From assembly GCF_052030545.1 (NCBI RefSeq), contig NZ_JBPDIH010000010.1:88331-152330 (forward strand): a stretch of DNA of 64,000 bases. The letters are read 5' to 3'. The notes below the pieces were generated by a model, which was not told the origin of the DNA, did no database searches, and worked only from the letters and a program-made list of their open reading frames with translations. Below, one piece after another: positions 27,387 through 36,525 of the stretch (the first letter of the stretch is position 1; every line of letters starts with the position of its first letter). Source of the stretch: CANMXU01 sp052030545 (GTDB taxonomy: Bacteria > Pseudomonadota > Gammaproteobacteria > Enterobacterales > Alteromonadaceae). The position numbers and the translations under genes are program-made.

Positions 27387-28643
27387 TTATAATTTTTTAC
27401 ATCGATTTAACGCTTCTAAGTAATAGTAGTCACCATAATTAAGCGAGGCATTAAGTTCTGAGTCTTTAGGATAATTCCCCGTGGCTTGTTTAAGTAGAAA
27501 ATGGCCACTTTCACCTTTTCCGGCAAGGTACTCAGGTGATGATAAGCTACGCAGCATTTTCATCGCGGCTTGACGATACTCTTGTGCTTTTTGATCATCA
27601 ACGTATTGTGCTAATTCTAATAACGCGCTCGCCAGTAATGATGCCGCAGAAGAGTCTTTGTAATTAACAATACTTGCATCGTCGGGAGCATCGTAGTCAA
27701 AATATGGCACTAAATCTTCTGGCATGTTTTTGTGAGTTAAAAGATAGTTCACTATATTTTGCGCATGATTTAAGAATTTTTTGTCTTGAGTATAACGATA
27801 CACCATAGTGTAACCATAAGCTCCCCAAGCTTGTCCCCTTGACCATGATGAGTCGTCAGCAATACCTTGTGAGGTTTGTTTAGCAATCGGCAAGCCGCTT
27901 TCGCGACTGTAATTCACAAGGTGATATGAACTGTAATCTTCTCTAAAATGATGTTTCATTGTTACCGTTGCGTGACTAACTGCCGCATCATAAAACCGTT
28001 GGTCACCGCTGATTTTAGACGCTTCAAACAGTAATTCTAAGTTCATCATGTTATCGATGATCACTGGAAATTCCCACGTACCCCAGCTCCAAGAATAAGT
28101 CACGCCAATATTCGGGTTAAAACGCTCCATTAAGGTGCGGGCACTATTGACAATCATAGGTTTGTAATCGGAATTGTCAGTTAATCGCATGCCATTTCCG
28201 TAGCTATTATTCATGATAAAACCAATATCATGGGTTTTACGATTAAACTGCATGTCTTCTAAAGCATGGGTCCATTTAGTGGCAGTGGCTAACCACGTTT
28301 TGTCTTGATTATGCTCGTATATATACCAAAAATTACCGGCAACAAAGCCACTAGTCCAACCAAATGGCGTAATGAGTTTGACTTCACCATTAGTAAATGA
28401 GGACGGGATCTCTTTCGGGTTAGTATAGGCTTTTCTAAAATCATCTAGCTGCAGAGTTGCATTGTCTAACGCTGCGTGACAAAACTGCACGTCATTTTCT
28501 GGCCAAATATTTTGCGCAGCATCAACGCCCTCTTGTTTGGCGGCATGCGCGCAGCCTGATAACGCAAGTGCTACCAACACAGGCAATAGCTTGCCGCTTG
28601 TTCGTTTATCAATGTTATTTTTAATTTTTCTAGGGTTTTTCAT
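27387..28643 (-). CDS. GH88 unsaturated glucuronyl hydrolase, lipoprotein (second copy)
   Basis: This is a second GH88 enzyme, 418 residues, nearer the usual family length. The lipobox LALSGC predicts a lipoprotein. The two catalytic-type regions are THDIGFIMNNSYG and PVIIDNMMNLELLF, and WTSGFVAGNFWYIYE, DSSWSRGQAWGAYGYTMVYR and KDSSAASLLASALLELAQ are GH88 signatures. It would remove the unsaturated uronyl end of lyase products. It lacks the N-terminal extension and insert of the GH88 at 7322-8986, so the two may prefer different oligomers (for example sulfated versus plain). No strong operator candidate lies immediately upstream. Confidence 0.92.
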   Translation of the reverse strand: MKNPRKIKNNIDKRTSGKLLPVLVALALSGCAHAAKQEGVDAAQNIWPENDVQFCHAALDNATLQLDDFRKAYTNPKEIPSSFTNGEVKLITPFGWTSGFVAGNFWYIYEHNQDKTWLATATKWTHALEDMQFNRKTHDIGFIMNNSYGNGMRLTDNSDYKPMIVNSARTLMERFNPNIGVTYSWSWGTWEFPVIIDNMMNLELLFEASKISGDQRFYDAAVSHATVTMKHHFREDYSSYHLVNYSRESGLPIAKQTSQGIADDSSWSRGQAWGAYGYTMVYRYTQDKKFLNHAQNIVNYLLTHKNMPEDLVPYFDYDAPDDASIVNYKDSSAASLLASALLELAQYVDDQKAQEYRQAAMKMLRSLSSPEYLAGKGESGHFLLKQATGNYPKDSELNASLNYGDYYYLEALNRCKKL

Positions 28644-28710
28644 AAGATCTTCAACTGTTTTTAATTAAATGATGTTCTACTCGTGATAAATAAATGGCAT
28701 CCGCTATTGG

Positions 28711-29643
28711 TTAAATAGTGGCGGCACTCAAGTTAATGCGTTGTGCTAATTTTGCGATATCAGACGCAGCGGTTAGTGGGTCTTTACCTTGTGGAAAAAA
28801 TTCTGCCCCTAAATAACCTTGGTAACCTAATTCGCGTAATCGTTTAAATACTTTGCCGTAAGCTACTTCTCCTGTACCCGGTTGGTTTCTGTTTGGCGAA
28901 TCCGCAAATTGAACATAAGCGACTTGATCAAAGCCGTTCTCCAAATGCGTGATCAAATTGCCATTGGTGCGCTGCATATGAAAAAAATCCCAATTAATTT
29001 TTATGCTTGCAGAATTAACGGCTCGGCAAATCGATACCAAAGGTTCATTGCCATAAATAAAATGGCCTTTGTGATTAAACGGATTATACGGCTCAACGGT
29101 AGCTACCATATTTTCTGCCTCTAAACGCGGCGCTATTTTCGTTAACATCAGGGTGTAATTTTCGACCATTTGCGCATGCGTCAATCCGGCAATTAATTTG
29201 TGGCCGGTAAGATTAAAGTTAGCAACACCTAGTGTTTTTCCTGTGGCGATCACGTTTTCGAGCCATACCATGATATCGCGCTCATTTTCAGGCTCAGCCA
29301 AATTGGGCGGCTTTGGCGAAAAACTGGTAATGGTAATTGCTTGCTCTTTCGCTCGCTGGGCAATGAATTCTGGCGTTTTTCCATGTTGCGCTTGATGCGG
29401 TTCCCACATTTCAACCGCACTAAACCCCAATGCTTTGGCGGCATTAATACGGTCTAAAAATGGCATAGGTCTAAACCATTGCTCAATATTACAAGCAAAA
29501 GGCTTTAACCACTTTTTTCGTTGCGCCAAGGGCATAATGTCATCTTGGTCTTTAACATGAGAGTCGCTAGTGCTGGAGCAAGCAGCGACACTTAACGCAG
29601 CGGCTCCGGTAATCGAACGTTGAATAAAACGGCGGCGATCCAT
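28711..29643 (-). CDS. Tat-exported TIM-barrel sugar isomerase/epimerase-like protein
   Basis: This is a 310-residue xylose-isomerase-like TIM barrel (hydroxypyruvate isomerase / AP endonuclease 2 superfamily). The start MDRRRFIQRSITGAAALSVA carries a twin-arginine motif, with a possible lipobox (VAAC). Metal-binding residues expected for the fold are visible: Glu in ATVEPYNPF, Asp and His in INWDFFHMQR, and a late Glu in LGAEFFPQG. The start codon overlaps the stop of the GMC gene by 1 base, so the two are translated together. Members beside GMC dehydrogenases can act on 3-keto-sugars. That function is inferred here. Confidence 0.82.
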   Translation of the reverse strand: MDRRRFIQRSITGAAALSVAACSSTSDSHVKDQDDIMPLAQRKKWLKPFACNIEQWFRPMPFLDRINAAKALGFSAVEMWEPHQAQHGKTPEFIAQRAKEQAITITSFSPKPPNLAEPENERDIMVWLENVIATGKTLGVANFNLTGHKLIAGLTHAQMVENYTLMLTKIAPRLEAENMVATVEPYNPFNHKGHFIYGNEPLVSICRAVNSASIKINWDFFHMQRTNGNLITHLENGFDQVAYVQFADSPNRNQPGTGEVAYGKVFKRLRELGYQGYLGAEFFPQGKDPLTAASDIAKLAQRINLSAATI

Positions 29644-31373
29644 TAAATGACTCCTTTGTTCATTAATTTAGCAGCATAGTCTGCTGCACGGGCGGTGATC
29701 GCCATGTAGGTGAGCGACGGATTTTGCGAGGCGCTTGACGACATGCATGCACCATCGGTGACAAACAAATTAGCAACATCGTGACTTTGCGCCCATTTAT
29801 TTAGTACTGATGTTTTAGGATCTTTGCCCATACAAGCACCACCCATTTCGTGGGTTCGACCGCCGATCATAATATGTTCATGCTCTGGCGTTTGCTCAAT
29901 GGTGATATTGCGACAGCCCCCTGCGGTCAACATTTCTCGAATGTCTTTCGCTGCTTGTACGATCATCTTTCGTTCGTTATCGCCAATTTGAGCGTCAATA
30001 TGTAAAAGTGGCATTCCCCATTGATCAACTTTACTGGGGTGTAAACTCGCGCGATTGTTATAGTAAGGCAGTATTTCACCATACATGCGCGCGCCAAATG
30101 TCCACGTTTTATATTGTCTAGCCTTTGATTTAACAGCGGCGCCTATACCTTCTTTTTTGGCGGTAGTACCGGTTTTAGGTCTGCTTGCCGCAAAGGTTTG
30201 AAAACCATAGCCTCGGACAAAATCAACATCATCGGTTTTATCGTGTCTGAAGTTTGGAATGTACGTATTTGCCGGTCTACGTCCAAAACTGAATTTATCG
30301 TCTAAACCGTGAATTTCAGAATTGGCGATCACGCCTGTAAAATGATCCATAATATAGCGCCCAACGACACCACTTGAATTAGCGATGCCATTTGGAAATG
30401 CTGCTGATCTTGAATTAAGTAAGATTTGCACTGAACCTAATGCCGACGCACACAAAAACACAACCCGCGATTGATAACTGCGTTTTTCACCGGTTTTTGC
30501 ATCGATAATCGTGACCCCTTGCGCTTTGCCGCTATTCGGGTCGTAATCAATATGTGAAGCGATCGCATCAGTGACTATGGTTAAATTATTTGTTTTTCTA
30601 GCTGCCGGTAAGGTCGCAGATAAAGAACTAAAATTAGCCCCTAATGAACACCCTCTAGCGCAGTAAGAGCGCGCTTGACATAGACCTCGCCCTAATTCTT
30701 GCTGCTGTTTAGTTGGCGCAGTTAAATTAGCAGCGCGACCAATAATGAGATGTCTGTCGGAATACGCTTTGGCTAAGTTTTCTGATACAAATAATTCCGC
30801 ACAACTCATTTCCCATGGTTTTTGAAATACGCCATTGGGCACAGCATCAAGATTGTCTTTATTACCGGCAACACCAATAAAAGATTCAACATAATCATAC
30901 CAAGGCGCAAGATCATCATAGCTAATCGGCCACGGAACGCCATGACCATCTTTTTCGTTTGCTTGAAAATCTTTAACACTCCAACGTAGCGATAATCTCC
31001 CCCATGTAATTGAGCGACCACCGAGCTGATAACCACGGGTCCACATAAACGGACGCTCTTTAGGATAGGAATAAGGATGCTCTTTTTCATCAACAAAAAA
31101 CTGCATAACGTCAGTGCTCAGCTTGCCTTTTTTGGCTTTAAGCATGCGATAGCGTTTTTGTTCATCAAAGACTTCAGCGGCCATGCCTCTGTTTTGCAAT
31201 TGCCACGGTGCTTGCATGTCGGTGTATTCTTGCCCCGGATGATCAAGGTGTCTACCACGTTCAATGACTAAGGTTTTAAAACCTTTTTCGCAGAATTCTT
31301 TTGCCGCCCAACCGCCAGTCATTCCCGAGCCAACAACAATAACATCAAACGCTTGTGTTATCGCTGAGGCCAT
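29643..31373 (-). CDS. GMC family oxidoreductase (copy 1)
   Basis: This FAD-dependent glucose-methanol-choline oxidoreductase has 576 residues. The dinucleotide-binding start is FDVIVVGSGMTGGWAAKEFC, and RGYQLGGRSITWGR, VVFLCASALGSVQILLNS and the C-terminal NLFVTDGACMSSSASQNPSL follow, the last holding the catalytic region. It has no signal peptide of its own. The gene overlaps the small-subunit gene by 1 base (TAATG), so the protein may be exported with that Tat-signal subunit as a complex. Such dehydrogenases oxidise sugar hydroxyls, for example at C3 of glycosides; the real substrate is unknown. Confidence 0.9.
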   Translation of the reverse strand: MASAITQAFDVIVVGSGMTGGWAAKEFCEKGFKTLVIERGRHLDHPGQEYTDMQAPWQLQNRGMAAEVFDEQKRYRMLKAKKGKLSTDVMQFFVDEKEHPYSYPKERPFMWTRGYQLGGRSITWGRLSLRWSVKDFQANEKDGHGVPWPISYDDLAPWYDYVESFIGVAGNKDNLDAVPNGVFQKPWEMSCAELFVSENLAKAYSDRHLIIGRAANLTAPTKQQQELGRGLCQARSYCARGCSLGANFSSLSATLPAARKTNNLTIVTDAIASHIDYDPNSGKAQGVTIIDAKTGEKRSYQSRVVFLCASALGSVQILLNSRSAAFPNGIANSSGVVGRYIMDHFTGVIANSEIHGLDDKFSFGRRPANTYIPNFRHDKTDDVDFVRGYGFQTFAASRPKTGTTAKKEGIGAAVKSKARQYKTWTFGARMYGEILPYYNNRASLHPSKVDQWGMPLLHIDAQIGDNERKMIVQAAKDIREMLTAGGCRNITIEQTPEHEHIMIGGRTHEMGGACMGKDPKTSVLNKWAQSHDVANLFVTDGACMSSSASQNPSLTYMAITARAADYAAKLMNKGVI

Positions 31374-31942
31374 TATAAGTAACCTCTTTTATGAATATTT
31401 TCTAGCTCTTGTTTGGTTAAATCGCCTCGATATCCACCGGGTATTAAAACAAAATCAGGGTTAGCTTCTTCTGAGGTGTAATAAAGGTGAAAAATGATTT
31501 CTTTTAATTTGCGATAGCTTGCTGACAATTCCGTCGTTTTATGACTAAATGCCCGCGAGTCAAGTTGGGTAATAAGCTGGGTTCTGGTCGATTTTGACAA
31601 CGCCAGATAATCATTCGCAAAGGTATCGTTTGCGATTTGCTGAATTTGCGCAAGGCATGCACGAAATTGCAGCTTGGTTTTTTTCCCTGCCCAAGTCAGC
31701 ATTAACGCATCAAGCACGATAGCGACATGAGCATCGGTTGCACCAGGTGTATCTGTTTTTGGGATCATTATTTCGGCGACGTCCGTCAACAAGGTCATTT
31801 CTTTGGCATTAAAAAATTGCCCGTCGTTGAGTACTTTTTGCACTTGAGTGTGTTTATTTAATACTGTCGCCAATATGGGCGCAGACACGGTAAACGCGGT
31901 GACACCAATAAAGACACGTCGACTAATTTTAATATCAAGCAT
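31373..31942 (-). CDS. Gluconate 2-dehydrogenase subunit 3 family protein (Tat signal)
   Basis: This 189-residue protein belongs to the small-subunit family of membrane-bound sugar dehydrogenases (Gluconate_2-dh3). It starts with a twin-arginine-type signal (SRRVFIGVTAFTVSAPILA). The body shows NAKEMTLLTDVAEIMIPKTDTPGATDA, cut here into two windows of about 20, and HLYYTSEEANPDFVLIPGGY. It lies between two GMC genes and probably serves both. It would carry them across the membrane by hitchhiking on Tat. A cytochrome c electron acceptor, often present, is not encoded here. Confidence 0.85.
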   Translation of the reverse strand: MLDIKISRRVFIGVTAFTVSAPILATVLNKHTQVQKVLNDGQFFNAKEMTLLTDVAEIMIPKTDTPGATDAHVAIVLDALMLTWAGKKTKLQFRACLAQIQQIANDTFANDYLALSKSTRTQLITQLDSRAFSHKTTELSASYRKLKEIIFHLYYTSEEANPDFVLIPGGYRGDLTKQELENIHKRGYL

Positions 31943-31963
31943 TACTATTTTCCTTAATCAGTG

Positions 31964-33682
31964 TTAGAGCTTATTAGCACTCAATAACTTAGCTGCATAG
32001 TCGGCCGCTCTCGCGGTAATCGCCATGTAGGTTAATGAAGGATTTTGTGTTGCACACGAAGACATGCATGCGCCATCGGTGACAAATAAATTAGGCACAT
32101 CGTGTGCTTGCGACCACTTATTTAGTACCGAGGTTTTAGGGTTGTCTCCCATGCAAGCACCGCCCATTTCATGTATTTTATTGCCTAACTCTAGATGCTT
32201 ATCTTTGTTTAATTCGGTAATTTTAATGTCGGTACAACCGACTACGGTCAGCATTTCTTTAATGTCTTTCGCCGCTTGTACGATCATTTTTCGTTCATTT
32301 TCTCGAATGTGGGCATCGATGTGTAACAGCGGAATTCCCCACTTATCAACTTTAGTAGGATGCAAGGTTGCGGTGTTATCGTAATAGGGAAGCATTTCTC
32401 CGTACATAAAAGCTCTAAAACGCCAAGGCCCTTGTTGGTGAGCACTGTCTTTTGCCTCAATACCAATGCCCGCTCGTTTTGCTGCAGTACCAGAGTTAGT
32501 TCTGTTGGCAGCAATCGCTTGATAGCCGTAACCACGAATGAAGTCGACTTCATCGGTTTTATCGTGTCTATAATTTGGAATATATGTCGCTATTGGTCTT
32601 CTGCCATACGCGTATTTATCTTCAAACCCCGGCACTTGTGCATTTGCCATTGCCCCACCAAAGTGATCCATAATATATCGGCCAACAGTTCCGCTGGAGT
32701 TAGCGATGCCATTGGGAAATGTTGTGGACTTAGAGTTAAGTAAAATTTGCACTGACGCTAAGGTTGATGCGCACAGAAATACGACCCGAGATTGGTAACT
32801 TCGTTTTTCTTTGGTGTGAGCATCAATTATGCTAACGCCAATGGCCTTACCGGTTTTTTCATCATAATTAACTTTCTCAACAATCGCGTCGGTCACTATG
32901 GTTAAATTACCGGTATTTTTAGCCGCCGGTAACGTTGCTGATAAAGAACTAAAGTAGCCGCCAAAACTACAGCCTCTTCGGCAATAAGATCGTGCTTGGC
33001 ATGGGCCTCTACCCAGTGCGGTTTGTTGCTCTGTTGGCTCGGTTAAATTAGCGGCACGCCCGACCACTAGTTTTCTGTCGCTATAGTGTTTGGCGAGACC
33101 TTTAGACACAAAAAGCTCGGCACAGCTCATCTGCCAAGGTTTTTGAAAAATGCCATCTGGAATTTCATCTAAGCCATCTTTATTGGCAGAAATCCCGACA
33201 AATTGTTCAACATAATCATACCAAGGTGCGAGATCATCATAGCCAATTGGCCAAGGCACACCATGGCCGTCTTTGGCATTTGCTTGAAAATCTTTTACAC
33301 CCCAGCGCAAAGACTGACGCCCCCAGGTTATTGAACGACCGCCTAATTGATAACCACGCGTCCAACTAAAAGGGCGGTCTTTGGGTGTAGAGTAAGGATG
33401 CTCTTTGTCATCAACAAAAAATTGCAACGTTTGGGTTTTATAACGCCCACCAGAAGCGCCTATAATTTTGTAGCGGCCTTCTTCGTCAAACACTTCAGAG
33501 GGCATGCCTCTGTTTTCAATATCCCACGGCGCTTGCATATCTGTGTATTCAGGGCTAGGGTGTTCAAGGTTTCGACCACGCTCTATCACTAAGGTTTTAA
33601 AGCCTTTTTCACAAAACTCTTTTGCCGCCCAACCACCAGTAATACCTGAACCAACCACTATAACATCGAAATTTTGCTTCAT
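31964..33682 (-). CDS. GMC family oxidoreductase (copy 2)
   Basis: This is a paralogue of the GMC oxidoreductase at 29643-31373. The frame extends to a GTG at 33694, but ATG 33682 is preferred because GGGGA lies just upstream and the protein then begins MKQNFDVIVVGSGITG. It has 572 residues with the FAD-binding GSGITGGWAAKEFC, RGYQLGGRSITWGR, and LFVTDGACMSSCATQNPSL. Cys replaces Ser in the last motif compared with copy 1. It is the first gene of the four-gene oxidative operon. Sequence identity to copy 1 is high throughout, so it arose by tandem duplication around the small subunit. Confidence 0.9.
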   Translation of the reverse strand: MKQNFDVIVVGSGITGGWAAKEFCEKGFKTLVIERGRNLEHPSPEYTDMQAPWDIENRGMPSEVFDEEGRYKIIGASGGRYKTQTLQFFVDDKEHPYSTPKDRPFSWTRGYQLGGRSITWGRQSLRWGVKDFQANAKDGHGVPWPIGYDDLAPWYDYVEQFVGISANKDGLDEIPDGIFQKPWQMSCAELFVSKGLAKHYSDRKLVVGRAANLTEPTEQQTALGRGPCQARSYCRRGCSFGGYFSSLSATLPAAKNTGNLTIVTDAIVEKVNYDEKTGKAIGVSIIDAHTKEKRSYQSRVVFLCASTLASVQILLNSKSTTFPNGIANSSGTVGRYIMDHFGGAMANAQVPGFEDKYAYGRRPIATYIPNYRHDKTDEVDFIRGYGYQAIAANRTNSGTAAKRAGIGIEAKDSAHQQGPWRFRAFMYGEMLPYYDNTATLHPTKVDKWGIPLLHIDAHIRENERKMIVQAAKDIKEMLTVVGCTDIKITELNKDKHLELGNKIHEMGGACMGDNPKTSVLNKWSQAHDVPNLFVTDGACMSSCATQNPSLTYMAITARAADYAAKLLSANKL

Positions 33683-33886
33683 GTTTCCCCACACAGATAC
33701 TTGTAAATAATATTTAGTTACGTATTATGACAAAATTACACCATTAACAATCATAATCCTTCATTAATAATAAAATCAAGTCATATCAATGATAGGTTTA
33801 GGACAAGGTGAATAGCAAAGGTTCGATGTTTTTTAGGAACAACGAGCAAGGGTGTATAAACTAAAAAACAATAACAAGGAACAAAA
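33683..33886. promoter_or_regulatory. Divergent promoter region, GMC operon and sulfatase
   Basis: About 200 bases separate the divergent GMC operon and sulfatase. The region is AT-rich and contains no clear copy of the GntR operator. Individual -10/-35 boxes could not be chosen with confidence. Confidence 0.4.
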
Positions 33887-35308
33887 ATGGTATATGCTCA
33901 AGCTAGGGTAAAACAGCTCAAACATTTAAAGCACCTCGCTTTCATCAGTATATTCATGTTGCTAAGTGCTTGTTCAGCACAACCGGAAACGAAGCATGAA
34001 ACAACCAATGCAAAAGCTACCCCCCCAAACATTGTATTAATTCTTTCTGACGATCATGCATGGAACGACTACAGTTTCATGGGACATGACATTGTCAAAA
34101 CGCCCTCTCTGGATAAACTTGCCAATGAAGGTGTTACTTTTAAAAGAGGCTATGTGCCTACGTCGCTTTGTCGACCGTCACTAGCAACTATTGCGACAGG
34201 TTTATATGCCTCAGATCATGGCATTACTGGCAATGACCCATCACGTAAACTTCCGGGCGGTAAAACTGGCGAGCTTTATCAACAACAGCGCGCAGAAATT
34301 ATTGCCAAAATAGACAAATTTCAAACCTTGCCGCAGTTGTTAAAATCAAAAGGCTACTTGTCATTACAAACCGGTAAATGGTGGGAAGGCCATTTCTCTC
34401 GTGGCGGCTTTGACGAAGGAATGACACTTGGTTTTCCAAACCCAGGTGGCCGACATGGTGATAAAGGTTTAGAAATTGGCAGAAAAGGTATAGATACCGT
34501 TACTCGCTTTATCGATAAAGCCGACGCAGCAAACAAGCCATTTTTTGTATGGTACGCGCCCTTAATGCCTCATACACCACACAACCCTCCGCGACGTATT
34601 CTCAAAAAATACAGCGATAAAGGTTTGCCAATTTCAATTGCTAAATATTATGCAATGATCGAATGGTTTGATGAAACCAATGGCCAATTATTTGATCACT
34701 TAGAGCAAAAAGGCTTAAAAGAAAATACCTTAATAGTATACGTATCAGATAACGGCTGGGTAACAAACCCAACACAAACCGATCGTTTTTTACCGCGTTC
34801 AAAACAAAGCCCAGGCGAAAGTGGCGTTAGAACTCCGATCATGTTTTCGTTACCGGCACAATTAACACCACAAATGCGCTCTGAAGTCGTCAGCAGTATT
34901 GATATCGTACCCACAATTCTTGGCGCTGCTGGCATTGATGTACCGAAAGAGTTACCCGGGCTGAATTTATTTTCAAACATGCAAACTGAAACGCCTATCA
35001 ACCGAGATGCTATTTTTGGTGAGGGGTTTGCCCATGATATGAAAGACTTAAATGATCCCGAATCGACCTTATTATATCGTTGGGTGATTGAAGGAAAATG
35101 GAAGCTTATCTTAAGTTATGACGGTACCAATGTGAGTTACCAAAAGTATCATCAGGACGTTTTATCAGGCCCTCGTTTATATAACTTGCTTGAAGATGAA
35201 CACGAACAAACTAACCTTGTTCAGCAACATCCAGAAATCGTGGCACGTTTATCGAAAAAACTAAGCAAATGGTATCCAGTGAAATCAAGACAAGTGTTAA
35301 GCCACTAA
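33887..35308 (+). CDS. S1 family sulfatase, lipoprotein (CRPSL variant)
   Basis: This sulfatase has 473 residues and a lipobox (LLSACS, Cys 29). Metal-binding NIVLILSDDHAWNDYSFMG is followed by the modified-Cys region TSLCRPSLATIATG with Cys 95. The usual C-x-P-x-R has Leu at the fifth place (C-R-P-S-L), a variant seen in some S1 groups. GKWWEGHF, YVSDNGWVTNP and GKWKLILSYDG are further family marks. AAGGAACAAAA precedes the ATG. It would desulfate ulvan oligosaccharide. The S1 subfamily is not assigned. Confidence 0.9.
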   Translation: MVYAQARVKQLKHLKHLAFISIFMLLSACSAQPETKHETTNAKATPPNIVLILSDDHAWNDYSFMGHDIVKTPSLDKLANEGVTFKRGYVPTSLCRPSLATIATGLYASDHGITGNDPSRKLPGGKTGELYQQQRAEIIAKIDKFQTLPQLLKSKGYLSLQTGKWWEGHFSRGGFDEGMTLGFPNPGGRHGDKGLEIGRKGIDTVTRFIDKADAANKPFFVWYAPLMPHTPHNPPRRILKKYSDKGLPISIAKYYAMIEWFDETNGQLFDHLEQKGLKENTLIVYVSDNGWVTNPTQTDRFLPRSKQSPGESGVRTPIMFSLPAQLTPQMRSEVVSSIDIVPTILGAAGIDVPKELPGLNLFSNMQTETPINRDAIFGEGFAHDMKDLNDPESTLLYRWVIEGKWKLILSYDGTNVSYQKYHQDVLSGPRLYNLLEDEHEQTNLVQQHPEIVARLSKKLSKWYPVKSRQVLSH

Positions 35309-35345
35309 GGCAGAATATAAAATCACTCGTAATGCTGATTTACTA

Positions 35346-35410
35346 GGGCTGTGTCAGTTATTTTTTATTTAAAAGACAGATACATAAAAAACAAAAAACT
35401 GACACAGTCC
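35346..35410. repeat. Short inverted-repeat element, MITE-like or terminator
   Basis: GGGCTGTGTCAGTT (35346-35359) and AACTGACACAGTCC (35397-35410) are a 13-of-14 inverted repeat spanning 65 bases with an AT-rich middle. The ends resemble insertion-sequence terminal repeats. It could also be the sulfatase terminator. No transposase is nearby. Confidence 0.5.
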
Positions 35411-35573
35411 AATTCAAGCGAGAAACGCTACAGTTTTTTAAAAGTCAGACTAAAACACACCTACAACAAACCATCCAGTTACACAAACACACCAAATATT
35501 AACACCTGATAACAGGATTGTTACTTAAACTCTTCTACTATGAATTTATTCTTTGAAACTAGAGGGTGAAAGC

Positions 35574-36350
35574 ATGAACAACAAAGCAGGCACGTTAACC
35601 GTTTGGGAAGTTCAACAAAATACTAAAATTGCTACGCATTTTCATGCAAGTCAATTAGATAGTTTAGCGTTAAGTGAGTACCTTCATCGTGCGATCAGTG
35701 TTTATGAAGATTATTCAAGCCTGAATGAAGCGATAGATATTATTAACCCGCAGTTAAGAAGAATTGATGATATTGATCAGTATCCTGATATTAAAAATCG
35801 ATTTACCTTATTTGAAAATGGCTACATGAATATTAGTGAGGTCGATGTGCAGTCGGGTGATCTTAACTATACCGTAGATTCAATCAAGCATTTTATTAAT
35901 AGCCGTATCAAGCACCATTGTGATAGACGAGAATTTATTGGCTCTTTAGATAAAGATGATTCGTTAGCGGTAATTGTTACCACAGGTAAATGTCTAAGGG
36001 TTGCGCAAAGCATTATCGCTTCATGCCTGACGATTACCGAATTACCTTTGGTTAAATATCAGTTGTCGATGGCCTTGTATTACGCAGAAATGGGACAAGA
36101 AATTGAGAATAAAAATATTGAATATTTTCACGATACCAATATTGAATGTTTGGCTGCTGACTTTAATTTATATATTCAATATCTCAATAGCATTTTGATG
36201 TTATTTATGTCGGGCGAGCTTGATAAGATTCAAAATGGATTTGAGTTATTGCACGCTTACTCAGGCTCCTACTCGTTTATCACCGGCTTCTCACCACCAG
36301 TGCAAAGTGTCGAAACCAACACACCAAACTTAGTAACCAGTATGCATTGA
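35574..36350 (+). CDS. Hypothetical protein, alpha-helical
   Basis: The open frame begins at TTG 35553, but ATG 35574 is preferred because GAGGGTG lies just upstream; this gives 258 residues. There is no signal peptide or transmembrane segment. Sequence is mostly helical, with stretches such as SEYLHRAISVYEDYSSLNEA and VKYQLSMALYYAEMGQEIEN, so a cytosolic protein is likely. I recognise no family. It stands alone between a sulfatase and the PL25-like lyase and may be unrelated to them. Confidence 0.7.
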   Translation: MNNKAGTLTVWEVQQNTKIATHFHASQLDSLALSEYLHRAISVYEDYSSLNEAIDIINPQLRRIDDIDQYPDIKNRFTLFENGYMNISEVDVQSGDLNYTVDSIKHFINSRIKHHCDRREFIGSLDKDDSLAVIVTTGKCLRVAQSIIASCLTITELPLVKYQLSMALYYAEMGQEIENKNIEYFHDTNIECLAADFNLYIQYLNSILMLFMSGELDKIQNGFELLHAYSGSYSFITGFSPPVQSVETNTPNLVTSMH

Positions 36351-36525
36351 TATTAAGTTGTACAACAAAGTGTTGCGTAAAACTTGTGATGATATGTATG
36401 TCGATAAAAGATGCGATAAAAAGTGCCGATAACCAAACAATTAACGGCACTTAATTAACTAACATGCTTACTCGGTGACACCAGTAAAACAGCAAATATT
36501 ATTTTACCTTTGCCAATAACAGGCT

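Noticed and set aside
32360..32743. 127-residue plus-strand open frame inside the second GMC gene
   Set aside because: It is a shadow of a strongly conserved GMC oxidoreductase on the other strand.
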